DNA from: Prorocentrum cordatum
Taxonomy: Eukaryota > Sar > Dinophyceae > Prorocentrales > Prorocentraceae
Direction of reading: 5' to 3'
NCBI GenBank assembly: GCA_963575745.1
Contig: CAUYUJ010017627.1
Location: 697,472-761,471 of the forward strand
Length of the DNA: 64,000 nucleotides
Part shown: in pieces, positions 11,484-21,229 of the stretch
Layout: each line of letters opens with the position of its first letter
How positions within the stretch are numbered: position 1 is the stretch's first letter
Notes under the pieces: model-generated
Database searches by the model: none
Seen by the model: only the letters and a program-made list of their open reading frames with translations
Told to the model about the DNA's origin: nothing
Program-made: the position numbers and the translations under genes

Positions 11484-11765
11484 GGGATTGGAGCCACTCC
11501 TGTTGCCTTCTGAGGCCTCCTGCTCCTGGGGCCTCTCGGGGCCTCCTGTTGCCTTCCGAGGCCTCCTGGCGCTTCCTGTTGCCTCCTGGGGCCTCCTGTG
11601 GTTTCCTGAGGCCTTCTGGAGCTTCCTGGGGCCTCCTGGAGCCTCTTGGGACATCCTGTGGCCTCTTGAGTCTTTCTGTGGCCTCCTGATGCCTCCTGGG
11701 ACCTCATGTGGTCTCCTGGGGCCTCCTGGAGCCTGTTGGAGCCTCCTGTGGCATCCTGAGAAGAA
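11484..11765. repeat. GCCTCCTGGG decamer array
   Basis: About 28 decamers of the GCCTCCTGGG, GCCTCCTGTT, GCCTCTTGGG type lie in tandem. This looks like the same family as the CCCAAGAGGC arrays, read from the opposite strand. Confidence 0.85.
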
Positions 11766-11769
11766 TCTG

Positions 11770-12338
11770 CGCCCACGAGCCTGGCCACCAAAACAAGCAA
11801 ACCGATCGAGACATCCTCAAAATCTGGCCCACCTGGGGTGTGAAAATGAGCGCCTCGCTCGAGACATCCTCCAAATCTGCTCCGAAAGCGAAGGATGTTG
11901 GGCCCAGAAACAAGCAAACCGCCTGAGACATCCCCACAAAATGGCCGCGAACGAGCCCGTGCAACCACCCCTGGCGGCTCCCCTTAGGGGTGCTGAAATG
12001 AGCGCCTCGCTCGAGACATCCTCCAAATCTGCTCCGAAAGCGAAGGATGTTGGGCCCAGAAACAAGCAAACCGCCTGAGACATCCCCACAAAATGGCCGC
12101 GAACGAGCCCGTGCAACCACCCCTGGCGGCTCCCCTTAGGGGTGCTGAAACCAGCGCCCCGCCTGAGACATCCTCACAATCTGCTCTCCAAGCGAAGGAT
12201 GTTGAGCCCAGAAACAGGCAAACCGCCTGAGACATCCCCACAAAATGGCCGCGAACGAGCCCGTGCAACCACCCCTGGCGGCTCCCCTTAGGGGTGCTGA
12301 AACCAGCGCCCCGCTTGAGACATCCTCCAAATCTGATG
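11770..12338. repeat. 152-bp tandem repeat, about 3.5 units
   Basis: AGCGCC followed by the GAGACATCCTC segment recurs at 11849, 12001, 12153 and 12305, an exact 152-bp spacing. Each complete unit carries a short CCCC-TTA-GGGG hairpin and the segment CATCCCCACAAAATGGCCGC. Units are nearly identical, so the array is young. Confidence 0.92.
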
Positions 12339-12339
12339 T

Positions 12340-12680
12340 GTGTTGAGTAAGTCTGAGTATGAGTAGGTCTGAGTATGAGTATGCCTGAGTATGAGTAAGT
12401 CTGTGTATGAGTAAGTCTGTGTATGAGTAAGTCTGGGTATGAGTAGGTCTGTGTATGAGAAAGTCTGTGTATGTGTACGTCTGGGTATGAGTAAGTCTGA
12501 GTATGAGTAATACTGTGTATGAGTAAGTCTGGTATGAGTAAGTCTGTGTATGAGTACGTCTGGGTGTGAGTAAGTCTGTGTATGAGTAAGTCTGTGTATG
12601 AGTATGTCTGAGTGTGAGTAAGTCGGAGTACGAGTAGGTCTGAGTATGAGTAAGTCTGAGTATGAGTAAGTCTGAGTATG
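12340..12680. repeat. 16-bp minisatellite
   Basis: About 20 copies of GTATGAGTAAGTCTGT and close variants lie in tandem, with one-base indels and a partial copy near 12530. A purine-rich GAGGAGG tract at 12679-12725 follows. Confidence 0.93.
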
Positions 12681-12780
12681 AGGAGGGGAGGAGGAAAGAG
12701 GAGGAGGAAGAGGCAGTAGGAGGCGTCCAAGTAATAACAATAACCCCATCTTAGGATATGGGGAAAAAGGGAACAACTCC

Positions 12781-13490
12781 CGAGAAGGCCGAAGAGGTTC
12801 CAAGGGGCATTGTTTTCCTATCGGCTCTTGATGGATTTTAGAGTCCCCAACCTTTTGGCATCCCGACGCTCCAAGACGGCCCAAGTGGCCCCCAAGACCG
12901 CTCCAAGATAGCCGAAAAGGCCTCCAAGGGCCCCAAGACGGCCCACAAGGGCCCCAAGACGGTGCCCGAGGCGCCCAAGACGGCCCGAAAGGGCCCCAAG
13001 AGGGCCCCAAGAAGGGGAAGGCGAACCCAACAGCAGAGCTTTCCGCCCTGAGGGCCCACAGGAGGCCCCGAGAGTCCCCAAGTGGTCCGACGAGGCCCCC
13101 CAGAGCCGCCGTCCAGGCCCCAAAAGGCTCACAGGAGACGTACACGGGGCCCCAAGATAGCCGAGCAGTGCTCTCGATGCATCAAAATTGCTTCAAGGAG
13201 GCCCCAAGAGGCTTCCGGATTGCCCCAATGTGGCCTCACGCCGGGCCTCCACGCAACCGAGACGGCCAATTGATTGCTTCAGATTGTAGAAATTATCATT
13301 CCGACTGCCCAGAGAACCCTGACGATGCCCCCAAGGGACCCCAAGAAACCCCAAGATGCCCCCCGAAAAAACACACGCAAGAGGTGCCTCCAACAACCAA
13401 GTGAGGAAGCACGGAGAAACCCCCAGAAGCCCTTCAGATGCCCCCACGAAGACCCAAGAGGTTCCCAAGAGGCCCTCAGGAGGCACGACT
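12781..13490. repeat. Decamer-family array
   Basis: CCCAAGACGGCCC and CCCCAAGAGG variants fill most of the stretch, denser in its first 300 bp. A segment TTTTAGAGTCCCCAACC with ACGCTCCAAGACGGCC links this array to the one near 9420. No gene is recognised. Confidence 0.65.
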
Positions 13491-13551
13491 ATGTCACGCG
13501 CCTGTGCCTGATAGCGCTGTCCAAGATCTTCTAGCGCGCCCCTGGCCTGGG

Positions 13552-13592
13552 CTAGAACCTGAGCGCGCGCGAAGCGCGCGCGCTGGTTCTAG
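13552..13592. other. 18-bp hairpin with a 2-nt bulge
   Basis: CTAGAACC, bulge TG, AGCGCGCGCG, loop AAG, CGCGCGCGCT, GGTTCTAG. All 18 base pairs are Watson-Crick. It abuts an AT/CA microsatellite, so a cruciform-prone site or the end of an inverted-repeat element are both possible. Confidence 0.85.
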
Positions 13593-13670
13593 TATACATG
13601 CACACACACATATATATATATATACGCACAGACATATATATATATGTACAAACGTACATATAAATAAATC
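13593..13670. repeat. Mixed CA/TA microsatellite
   Basis: Alternating CACACA, TATATA, ACGCACAGA and GTACAAACGTACATA segments of about 75 bp. Confidence 0.85.
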
Positions 13671-13920
13671 TTGGGCCCCGCAGGGAGAGGGCCCCCGCCT
13701 GAGATTTCCTCGCAGATCATTCACAGACGAGGCCCCCGCCTGATGCTTCCCCCATATTCAGGCCTCAGGAGCCCAAAAGTGACGACAGTTACAGGTTCGA
13801 GGATGACCCGCTCAGATTAAAAACGTGAATTGCGGGCCCCATAGGGAGAGGGCTCCCGCCTGAGATTTCCTCGCAACCCATTCACAGACGAGACTTCCTT
13901 GATACTTCCCCCAGACCCAA
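13671..13920. repeat. Two units of about 164 bp related to the 41-bp satellite
   Basis: GGGAGAGGG followed by CTCCCGCCTGAGATTTCCTC and CATTCACAGACGAG occurs near 13680 and again near 13845. The core CTCCCGCCTGAGACTTCCTC is the signature of the 41-bp satellite found from 20720 onward. Confidence 0.75.
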
Positions 13921-13927
13921 GCTAGCG

Positions 13928-14110
13928 AATGAAAGGGTGAGTGAGTGAGTGAGTGAGTGAGTGAGTGAATGGCCGAGTCAGTGATGATGATGATGAGGAT
14001 GATGCAGATGATGATTGAATGGGCGAGAGAGTGTGTGATGGAGTGATGGTCAAGGTGATCAAGATGGTCTGTGTGTGAGTGAGTGTGAGTGTGGGTGAGT
14101 GCGTGTTTTT
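13928..14110. repeat. GTGA, GATG and TGTG microsatellites
   Basis: A (GTGA)n run, then a (GAT)n-rich stretch, then a GTGTGTGAGTGAGTG stretch. The copia fragment begins directly after it, so the microsatellite marks the truncated 5' end of that copy. Confidence 0.85.
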
Positions 14111-14169
14111 GTGTGTTTCTGCGCGGGGTGCCCAGAGAAACAATAATCCCATTTTGGACGTGGGGAGCA

Positions 14170-14610
14170 ACACCAGCAGGCCAGATACTCCATATCGCGA
14201 CGGTGATCTAGTATATTACCACCGACCCACCACAACGAAGGACGACTGGGGAGGTTGGAGCGGTCCATGCTTGGTTGCACGTCGGATAACGCAGCGCTTC
14301 GAATTGCGCTTTATTGCGCCGCAGGGCCACCTGCGGGGACACCTGCGATAACCATCGGAATCACGCCAACTAAGCAAGGATACTTGCGCATGACCACATC
14401 GAGCAAGCCATCACTTCAGGTGCATCTAGCACTCCAATACGCGGCCCGAAACTATTTTAGGATCGAGGACGCGGCCGCAGTCCGACTTGTCAAAACGATC
14501 CAGCGTTTACCAGCTGTCACTTTCGTTGTCAGTTGTACCCTGGCCCATTATGACAACGATGTCACGCCGGGGTTTCGCTGCTACGAGTCGAACGGCGCAG
14601 CCCTCGACGC
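14170..14610 (+). pseudogene. Copia integrase C-terminal region and linker (copy 1)
   Basis: The first part reads YRDGDLVYYHRP, then a segment containing DDWGGWSGP, a shape typical of the C-terminal end of dinoflagellate copia integrases, where GDLV and a W-x-GP motif are conserved. After a frame change the linker reads VHLALQYAARN and CTLAHYDNDV, which aligns with VHFVLQCLIRN and CTMVHYDNEV in copy 2. Between them lie two head-to-tail 14-nt hairpins (14321-14346) that encode AGPPAGTPA. Confidence 0.7.
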
Positions 14611-14789
14611 GCGCGCAATCATTGGGTCTATACTTGCGCGGGCAATGCAGTATCTGATATCATCGATGCCTCCGGCCGGCTTCGAGAAGGGCCCCTCGAA
14701 ATCCGAGGGCCGCGAGGGCGGCATTGCACCGCGCGGCGACGCTCGTCGGCGGAAACGCCTGAGAACGAAATGCACCCGCCTGCAGGGCG

Positions 14790-14804
14790 CCCCCCCCCCC
14801 CCCC
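14790..14804. repeat. Poly-C tract, 15 bases
   Basis: A run of 15 C inside the decayed copia body, likely responsible for part of the frame loss and prone to sequencing length error. Confidence 0.9.
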
Positions 14805-15209
14805 GGTTCACTCATAACCGGGAGCACGCGTCGAGTTTTGCTTCCTCGAAGCTCGGCGCGCAGAACTTCGAGACGAACGCGTTCTTCTCGTGGCCGCAGT
14901 GTTCGAACCACCTTGCAGCGCACCCACTATCGTTGCATCGGACCAGACTTCCATGATAACCGTAGCTAACGATGACACAGGCACCCGCCATCGCGGAGAC
15001 GCGCGCTACCATCATCCAGACGTGTGCCACGTCTCCGCGATTCCACGCTACGACGTAGACTATTCTCTTGTCCGCGACCAATTTGGCTTATATATCGAAT
15101 TGTATTTTCCAGCAGACATGGCCATGGCCGAGCTTCCGGAACAGCAGTATAATCTACCACAGAACGACAACATTACCACACTGCGGACATGCGTCTCCGC
15201 AGCTGCGAA

Positions 15210-15935
15210 CCGCGCGATGGCGGCGCAGGGAGACGACCTGCTCGCTGAGGCTGAAGTAATATTTCATTCAGTGCATGAGGGCAAGGCGCTTTACGCCGAG
15301 GAAAGGTTTGGCTTGATAAGAAGTGTTTCAAGAGGGCATCTCTTTCCGACGCCTCAAGCGCCATGACCTCGCGCTATGTGTGTGCATGGAAATTCGCCAA
15401 GAAGGACAATGGGGAAATTGCCAGGGCAACCCGGCTAAGAGTTGCCCCGCGAGGTGGGAACCATCTCAGCAACGGCCAGAAGGCATATTCGACATCTGTT
15501 GGCCAGTGAAGGCGCGTGCAACCGTGATTGGAGAATTGCGTCTATGGACATGGGCGAGGCATTCCTGAAGTGCCCCACCTACCGCGAGCTCGCCGAAACC
15601 ATTGGAGAGCGGGATCGCATCGCATGTTTTACATTGCCACCTGGATCTTCCGCTGCGTGAAGGACTCTTCCCGGGCGTGAGAAATGCACGAAAGTCGACG
15701 CTGCTTTCAGCGCTTGAAGCCAGGCGTTGGGGCGAAGGGCGCCCCGCGCGCCCCCCCCTGGATGCTTCGCAACATCGCGTGCGGCTTCGGCCTGCGAGCG
15801 CGTGTCTTGCGACGAGGGGCTCGACGCAGTGGAGACGCCACTGACCGCCAAACACGTAGACGACGCCAACGCGATTGGAAAGGAGGAAACGATCGATCGC
15901 CGCGCGAAGCGCGTCGAACAAACAATGCACTCGGC
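15210..15935 (+). pseudogene. Copia reverse transcriptase (copy 1)
   Basis: The region opens with EAEVIFHSVHEG and YAEERFGLI, followed after a frame change by SRYVCAWKFAKKDNGEIAR. This corresponds to the start of copia reverse transcriptases. Motif A is recognisable as MDMGEAFLK (Asp at 15547-15549), then FTLPPGS. Motif C is HVDD at 15853-15864, preceded by PLTAK, so the catalytic Asp pair is retained. Several frame switches separate these parts. Copy 2 has lost the second Asp of the same motif. Confidence 0.75.
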
Positions 15936-16229
15936 GCGCGCGAGCTCAACGGGCGCACTTGCACCAATAAGGCCGTCAGACAGACGAAGGGCGATAGCGG
16001 AGACGTCACGTTGGATCGCGAGGAAGACATCAAACTTCCTCGGTCCATCCAGCGCGGGCGCGAAATTAGTCGCGGAAATGTCCGTTCGCCTCCACGGAGC
16101 ATCAGCATGTGCTCTCATGGCCGAGGTCTGGCCGACGGCGCGCGTCGCCCCCATGCGGCGGGCGGCGCGCGATCTCACCGACATCCGGGCGCGGCGGCTG
16201 ACTGCAACTGCGCGGAAACTGCAGTGCCA

Positions 16230-16865
16230 ACCTCAGAAAATAGTCTACCCAGCTATGAAACCCGCCGGAGAAGTCGACCTACAAAGAAACTCCGGGTATC
16301 GACGATTGACCGGGGGTGTTGGGGGCGAAATGAAAGGTGGCATGAGAGGTGCCGACCTCGGCGTGGACTCACACGCAATGGCGAATCTGTCGCACACCCG
16401 AGAGATACATACTGCAAGTCGCATCGACTGAAAGTAAATTCAGCAAAGCTGCGGAGGCGCTCGCGGCAGCCCATAATTTTCAGGACTGCTACCCGACCAA
16501 TGTTACCCTGCATGAGCCGAAGGCGGGGCCGCGCACACCTACGCAACTCAGACATAGATTTGGCATGGGCGGTCTCTGCATCAAAGTTACCCCTGCCACT
16601 GATGCTGGGCCAAAATTCAGATCCCAGCCCGGCGCAGACCTTCAGCAGCCTACAGACTGCACACTGCTAGGGCGCATTTAGTTGGGTAAGACAGATGATG
16701 GACATGCGTATTCCACGCAACATACAAAGGTGCGACACGCGGGATGCGACTGCCGATGGACATGCCGAAGGTAGTATGGAACGGGGCTTGCCATTAGAAG
16801 TAACGGTGGGAACGCTGTCCTCTAAGCACGAGATGAATACTTACACTCTTTACAGGGCCCCGGCC
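16230..16865 (+). pseudogene. Copia RNase H (copy 1)
   Basis: GEVDLQRNSGYRRLTG matches GEVDLRNDSGCRRLSG in copy 2. Downstream, CTLLGRI and a frame-shifted stretch equivalent to RDMTVDGHTKGSIDRDMP of copy 2 mark the C-terminal end of copia polyproteins. The first RNase H acid appears as N (RNSG for NDSG). The fragment is non-functional. Confidence 0.65.
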
Positions 16866-16870
16866 TCCAA

Positions 16871-17475
16871 GGTTGAGCCTGGCTCGTGACGGGTCAGGGG
16901 AATGCATTCATATTGCGTGGGGACACGCGTCGGGGCAAACCTGTGTTTCTTTTTGCATTATGCTTGTGATCGTCCACTCTTCTGCGCTGTCTGCGCCGTC
17001 GGGTTTTGATCATGCGGACCCCGCAGGGCTGCGGCTGGCACTTGGCCAGGCCAGCCCCTGCCGTCAGTTTGCGGCTCGATCCCGGCTCAAAGCCGGATCA
17101 TGCCCGCCATTTCTCCGCAGGTCCAGCCTGGCTTCGGCCGGCTGGACTTGACTCGGCTCGTCTTGACACGAGTCTTCGCGCAATTCTTTCGGTAAGGCGT
17201 AGCCTGATCTTGCGGTTCGTTATGCTCGTCTTTCACCCCCTCGATTCTGAAACAGGGTAAGAATTGGTAGGTGCATGCGGCGAGCATAGCGAACGTGCCG
17301 TCGCCGTCTGGCCCAAGACGCCGGCGCCCGGTTGGTCTAGATTGGATTGGCTGTGGATTCGGCAATCTTTTGCCGCACATAAAATAAGATTTGATCAGTC
17401 TTTTGGACCGTGCCCCATCTATCATCAACCTTCCAATGTGTTACCACATGGTCCTCATCATGCTTTTTACTTTTT
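16871..17475. other. Spacer downstream of copia copy 1
   Basis: This would hold the 3' long terminal repeat if one existed, but nothing matches the LTR-like repeats of copy 2. Short frames on both strands show no known domain. Confidence 0.4.
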
Positions 17476-17955
17476 CACTTCCTCATGCTGCCCTGTTGGG
17501 GGTCCTTTGGTAGCCGTGGGGAGCCTCTTGGGGCCATCTTGGATGCAATCGATCAACAGAAAGTGGGGTCGCAAACTTGCCTACCCCCCACTGGCGTTCT
17601 GGGGCCGTCTTGGGTGCTTTCGAGGCTGGTTTACTGGCCTTTTGGGCCACTCTTAAGGGCTCTTTTGGGCCATTTCGGGTAAACAACCTTGAGGTCGCAA
17701 ACAGAACCGAATCGGAAGCGAGAAAGCGAGAAGGCGCAGATCATGGATTTCCATCGGGATGTGCAGGATGTTGAACGGGCGATGAGAGGATTTGGAATCG
17801 TATCGTGGCCCTCGTCGGGCCTCTTCGGAGCCATGCCGGAAGCTATCCGAAACCATCGCTTGCTAGATTGAGCCGCCTTGCAGGCCAGCGTGGAGCACCA
17901 GAGGCCCTCTTGGAGCCATCTTGGGCCATCTTCGACGCTCTGACCGATCCCGGCC
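17476..17955. repeat. Decamer-family array, GGGGCCATCTTGG orientation
   Basis: GCCTCTTGGGGCCATCTTGG and relatives occur at 17510-17690 and again at 17895-17945, the reverse complement of the CCCAAGAGGC family. About 190 bp between them are non-repetitive, with no recognised gene. Confidence 0.65.
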
Positions 17956-19276
17956 CGCCCAACAAATCCTCAGGGCGGTGAGGTGGGGGGTACCCCTCCA
18001 CGAAGGATAGCTGGTTTTTGGAAGAGGAATGAAACATTCGCTAGACCACCGTAGCCCGAACGGATGGTGGGATCGGTTGCGTCCTGATGCGGTCATCGTT
18101 CGTTGTAACGCAGCGCTTGCACGGATGAGAGCGTCTGGCCTGAAGGCAGTCGCATCATTTGTTGTGAGGTTTTGGTCGAGTGTTGATGGTGCCGGTTACA
18201 AGTTTAGTTGGACGAGAAATAATGACAATATTAGTAGGATTTGAAATAGTATACAGACGAACACAATCAGCAAGGTTGAGTTTGATTGGTGGGGTATTGG
18301 TAAAGAAATGTTTTGGGTCGCCTCAATGTAGCAGCCGCTGTTACTGGAATTAGTGGCAATTCAAGACATCAAGAGTCGTTGAAGTTGTAGCCCCATCAGA
18401 GGTAAAATGAGAAACTGTACTGGAGCGACAGAAGTAGTATGGCGTGGTAACACTGCAAGAATTGGCATTCGCAGTATCAGTGTTTACCATCAGTAGTGGC
18501 ACGTGGAATAGTAACAGTAGTGATGGTAGCCTTGGTGGTCGCGGAAATTGTGACGGTGATGACAATACTTACCTGACCTTATTGAAGCCATACCGCCCTG
18601 AGTGCGCGATTAACCTTCTCTTACCCTTCGCATTGCAGCCCAGGCATCGCCCCTGGTGTGCATCAGGAGTTCGAAGTCAGGAGAGCGCCGTCTTTTCTTT
18701 CTTGGGCGAGGTAGCGTATAGTGAAGCAGGCGGGTAATTACCGAGTTGCGCAATTTCAGCGTCAGGTGGGCGCGTGTTACCCCGCACGGTTTTCTGTACA
18801 ATTTCCAGACGCAGGCTGCCGCAGGCAGGAATGTGAGCCATCATCGTGTTTCTAAGCGACGGCGAGGTTCCGATTCCGCAGCCTCCATGAGTTAAGCTGG
18901 TGGGCGCAATTCTCTTCCGCAACCTAACGAGTCAGGAAGTTGTTCAGCGAACTTTGCAGCAATCTTTGCGCAAAGTTGTTGCCTTCCAGATGGGGTGATT
19001 CTGGGTTCGTGGTCCTCACGGGTGGGTCCGGCGCGCCGAGAAAGTGTAGAACGGAGATCCCCCCACTAGAAAATCGGTCTCGGTTTCGTGTTCGTGTCGT
19101 GCGTGAGGGCGGGGCGAAGCCGCGTAGACACGCGAGAGGAATGACCCCGCCGTCGCTAGGGCGATTCGCATGCAGCGGACCGCCCCTCCGCCCCTGGTGG
19201 GCACGCAGTGGCCCCGGGTGTCCTGCCGTGGTGTCCTGTGGTGTGCCCCAGCCCTGGATCCCACTGCTCAAGCAGG
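17956..19276. other. Long stretch without a recognised gene
   Basis: Mixed composition with short overlapping frames on both strands and no known motif. 18160-18560 is unusually AT-rich for the window. From about 19000 the GC content rises and CCGCCGTCG-type motifs appear. Confidence 0.4.
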
Positions 19277-19361
19277 AATGCAATATCAGAGTGAGGGGGC
19301 CGAACGGTGATTCACTGTCCCTGGGCGCGTGGCTACAGTGGGATTCCGCGATGCGGATTCG
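19277..19361 (+). repeat. Dispersed repeat D, copy 1
   Basis: A segment of about 85 bp with TATCAGAGTGAG, CCGAACGGT, TTCACTGTCCCTGGG and CAGTGGGATTCCGCGATGCG is repeated near 24510-24593 with a few changes. Both copies end directly in a TTG-rich tract, so the tract may be part of the repeat unit. Confidence 0.8.
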
Positions 19362-19371
19362 TGCTGTTGTA

Positions 19372-19411
<40 letters not shown>

Positions 19412-19429
19412 TTGTTGTTGTTGTTGAAC
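19362..19429 (+). repeat. TTG/CTG microsatellite
   Basis: GTTGCTGCTGCTGTTGC grading into (TTG)n of about 68 bp, ending in GAAC and the constant AAGAATAATTATTGTTG junction. Confidence 0.9.
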
Positions 19430-20190
19430 ATTATTAATTCTAAAGAATAATTATTGTTGGGCCCCCTGGTGCACGCCCCCCCCGCCGCGCCTAGGCCGCA
19501 GCTACATTTTCATCATTTTCATGAGGAAGCCTCAGGTAATTCGATGTGATCAAGATCCGGTTGTTTTGTTCCCCCCCGCTTTCCCTTGCAAAAAACACTA
19601 TAAAATGAAATTTCTTGTTCAAATGTAATCAAATTTCAAGAATCCCTTGCAAAAAATAAGGTAAAGTGGACATTCGCGCGTGCAAGACGAAATCCTTCCA
19701 AAAGCTTAGTGTTCGGAGCGATTTTAACATAAAAACATCAAAAAACCAATGGTTTTTCAACAAAAAAATGTCAAAATCTCATCCCGCGCGCTCTTGCGGA
19801 TTCGTAGGAAACCCAACACTTTTTAAACATTTCTGTCAAACGGGCTTTTGCGAGCAACTTTTTTCGAACTTCTGCGACAACGGTTGCGCACCTGCCAGGG
19901 CCATCATCCCTGTCAAATAATACCATGCGGGACACATTCGTTTTTTCTTCGCGCGCGCACGCCGAAATCTCCAAAAACCATTGGGTTCTTAAGAATTTTA
20001 GCACCGCGCATCATAAAATCACACGAATCGCACCGTAGGTCCTCGAAAAACACCTGCACGACTTTTCAAAATTTCCACCCGCGCGCGCTGTCCGAATCCT
20101 AAAAAACCAATGGTTTTCCAACATTTCTGTTACATGAGCTCGCGCGAGCTACTTTCGCACGCTCTTGCAACGGGGTTCGCGCGCCTGCCA
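19425..20190 (+). repeat. Dispersed repeat A, copy 1
   Basis: A body of about 765 bp, AT-rich in its middle, begins at the AAGAATAATTATTGTTG junction and ends at GCGCCTGCCAGGGGCCA. It is copied almost exactly at 21225-21997 (offset 1800 bp, 1799 after one lost T near 19861) and, 3'-truncated, at 27655-28190. It is internally dimeric: the half around 19670-19905 and the half around 19935-20190 share AAAACCAATGGTTTT, CATTTCTGT, a TTTCG or TTTCGC stretch and CCTGCCAGGG in the same order. Short frames inside are not conserved as proteins. Confidence 0.88.
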
Positions 20191-20244
20191 GGGGCCACAT
20201 CATGTGTATCATTCATATCATGTATCATATGCATCATATGCAAC

Positions 20245-20345
20245 AGATGTTCTGTGGAAGGCTTAACAACTTCTGTGGGTTCACCAGGCTTAACAACTTC
20301 TGTGGGTGTACGAACGTAGGCTTAACAACTTCTGTGGGTGTGTAC
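20245..20345 (+). repeat. Three copies of a unit AGGCTTAACAACTTCTGTGG
   Basis: The unit occurs near 20257, 20287 and 20320 with variable spacers (TTCACC, TGTACGAACG, TGTGTACTCC), immediately upstream of repeat B copy 1. Confidence 0.85.
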
Positions 20346-20347
20346 TC

Positions 20348-20548
20348 CACGCCAGTGTAGTAGCCACGGTCGTCCGCAGGCCACGAAGTGAAGTGTCCGA
20401 ACGTCATAGGGCGGGAAGCTGGGTGTGGGTGGTGGCGAAGAGTCGTGTGGATATTTGGTAGAGCTTGTACTGCCCCCCCACAAAGTGGGGGTATTGGCTG
20501 GCGTCGCATGACAACCCTGGCACTGGTGAGAACACTGAGCGTTCGGGT
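20348..20548 (+). repeat. Dispersed repeat B, copy 1
   Basis: A body of about 200 bp starts at GTGTAGTAGCCACGGTCGTC, includes GAAGCTGGGTGTGGGTGG and a perfect hairpin CCCCCAC-AAA-GTGGGGG (20475-20491), and ends near GGCACTGGTGAGAAC before a TTG tract. Copies lie at 22803-23008 and 28208-28415. The hairpin is unchanged in all three. Confidence 0.88.
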
Positions 20549-20554
20549 AAAGTG

Positions 20555-20598
<44 letters not shown>

Positions 20599-20670
20599 AA
20601 TTGTTGTTGTTGTTGTTGTGGTTGTTGTTGTCTGTTGAATATTCACTTCTAAAGAATAATCATTGTTGAT
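20549..20670 (+). repeat. (TTG)n tract and AAGAATAAT junction
   Basis: About 90 bp of (GTT)n with a few A or G interruptions, then ATATTCACTTCTAAAGAATA and ATCATTGTTGATC, a variant of the constant junction. Confidence 0.9.
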
Positions 20671-20719
20671 CTCCCGAAGCGGTTCCGCACGCTCTCGCCT
20701 CGACGCCGGCTACATTTTC

Positions 20720-21126
20720 GCTGAAAACGAGGCTCCCGCTCGAGCGTTGGCTTGACCCTAAATGTTGGCCCTTGGAGGCCCAGCTGCGACAACAATGGCT
20801 CCCGCTCGATACTTCCTCACAATTTACCCCGAGACACCCTGGCCAGAGAGGCCCCCGAACTCAGGAACGGCGCTCTCGCTCGAGACTCCCTCGCAATTCA
20901 ATCAAGTTGGCGGAGGTTCAGCCACGACGACAAGGGCTCCTACTCGATACATCCTCACGATTTACTCCGAGAGCCCCTGGCCAAGAAGGCCCCCGAACTC
21001 AGAAACTGCGCTTTCGCTCGGACGTTCCCGTAATTCAGGCAAGTTGGTGGAGGCGCGGGTATCGAGGGTTGGGGAATACGGAATGCAAGACGCGCGTGCC
21101 AGTAAGAGCGAACCGTTCTTAAAAAT
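20720..21126 (+). repeat. 41-bp satellite (divergent) and partial repeat E
   Basis: Units with GGCTCCCGCTCGAGACTTCC and ACAATTTACTC-type segments occupy 20720-21040. A partial E repeat follows, GGGTATCGAGGGTTGGGGAA to AGTAAGAGCGAACCG, and leads into the TTG tract at 21127. Confidence 0.75.
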
Positions 21127-21164
21127 GAATGTTGTTGTTATGGTTGTTGTTGTTGTTGCTGTAG

Positions 21165-21226
<62 letters not shown>

Positions 21227-21229
21227 GAA
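21127..21229 (+). repeat. (TTG)n tract, about 100 bp
   Basis: Nearly pure (GTT)n, one of the longest in the window, ending at repeat A copy 2. Confidence 0.95.

Larger units (their letters stand above)
14150..16870 (+). mobile_element. Ty1/copia retrotransposon, copy 1 (5'-truncated)
   Basis: Integrase C-terminal region, linker, reverse transcriptase and RNase H lie in copia order. They match copy 2 (40965-56215) segment by segment with nearly the same spacing: linker to reverse transcriptase is about 950 bp here and 965 bp there; reverse transcriptase to RNase H end is about 1290 and 1250 bp. Gag, protease and the integrase core are absent. No long terminal repeat pair is seen. Frame changes and stops make it non-coding as it stands. 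Confidence 0.8.

Noticed and set aside
16871-17470. 3' LTR of copia copy 1
   Set aside because: No block shared with the LTR-like repeats of copy 2 and no partner upstream.
18041-18060. CCGTAGCCCGAACGG as a spliced-leader fragment
   Set aside because: The match ends after eight bases and lacks the GGCTCAAG end.
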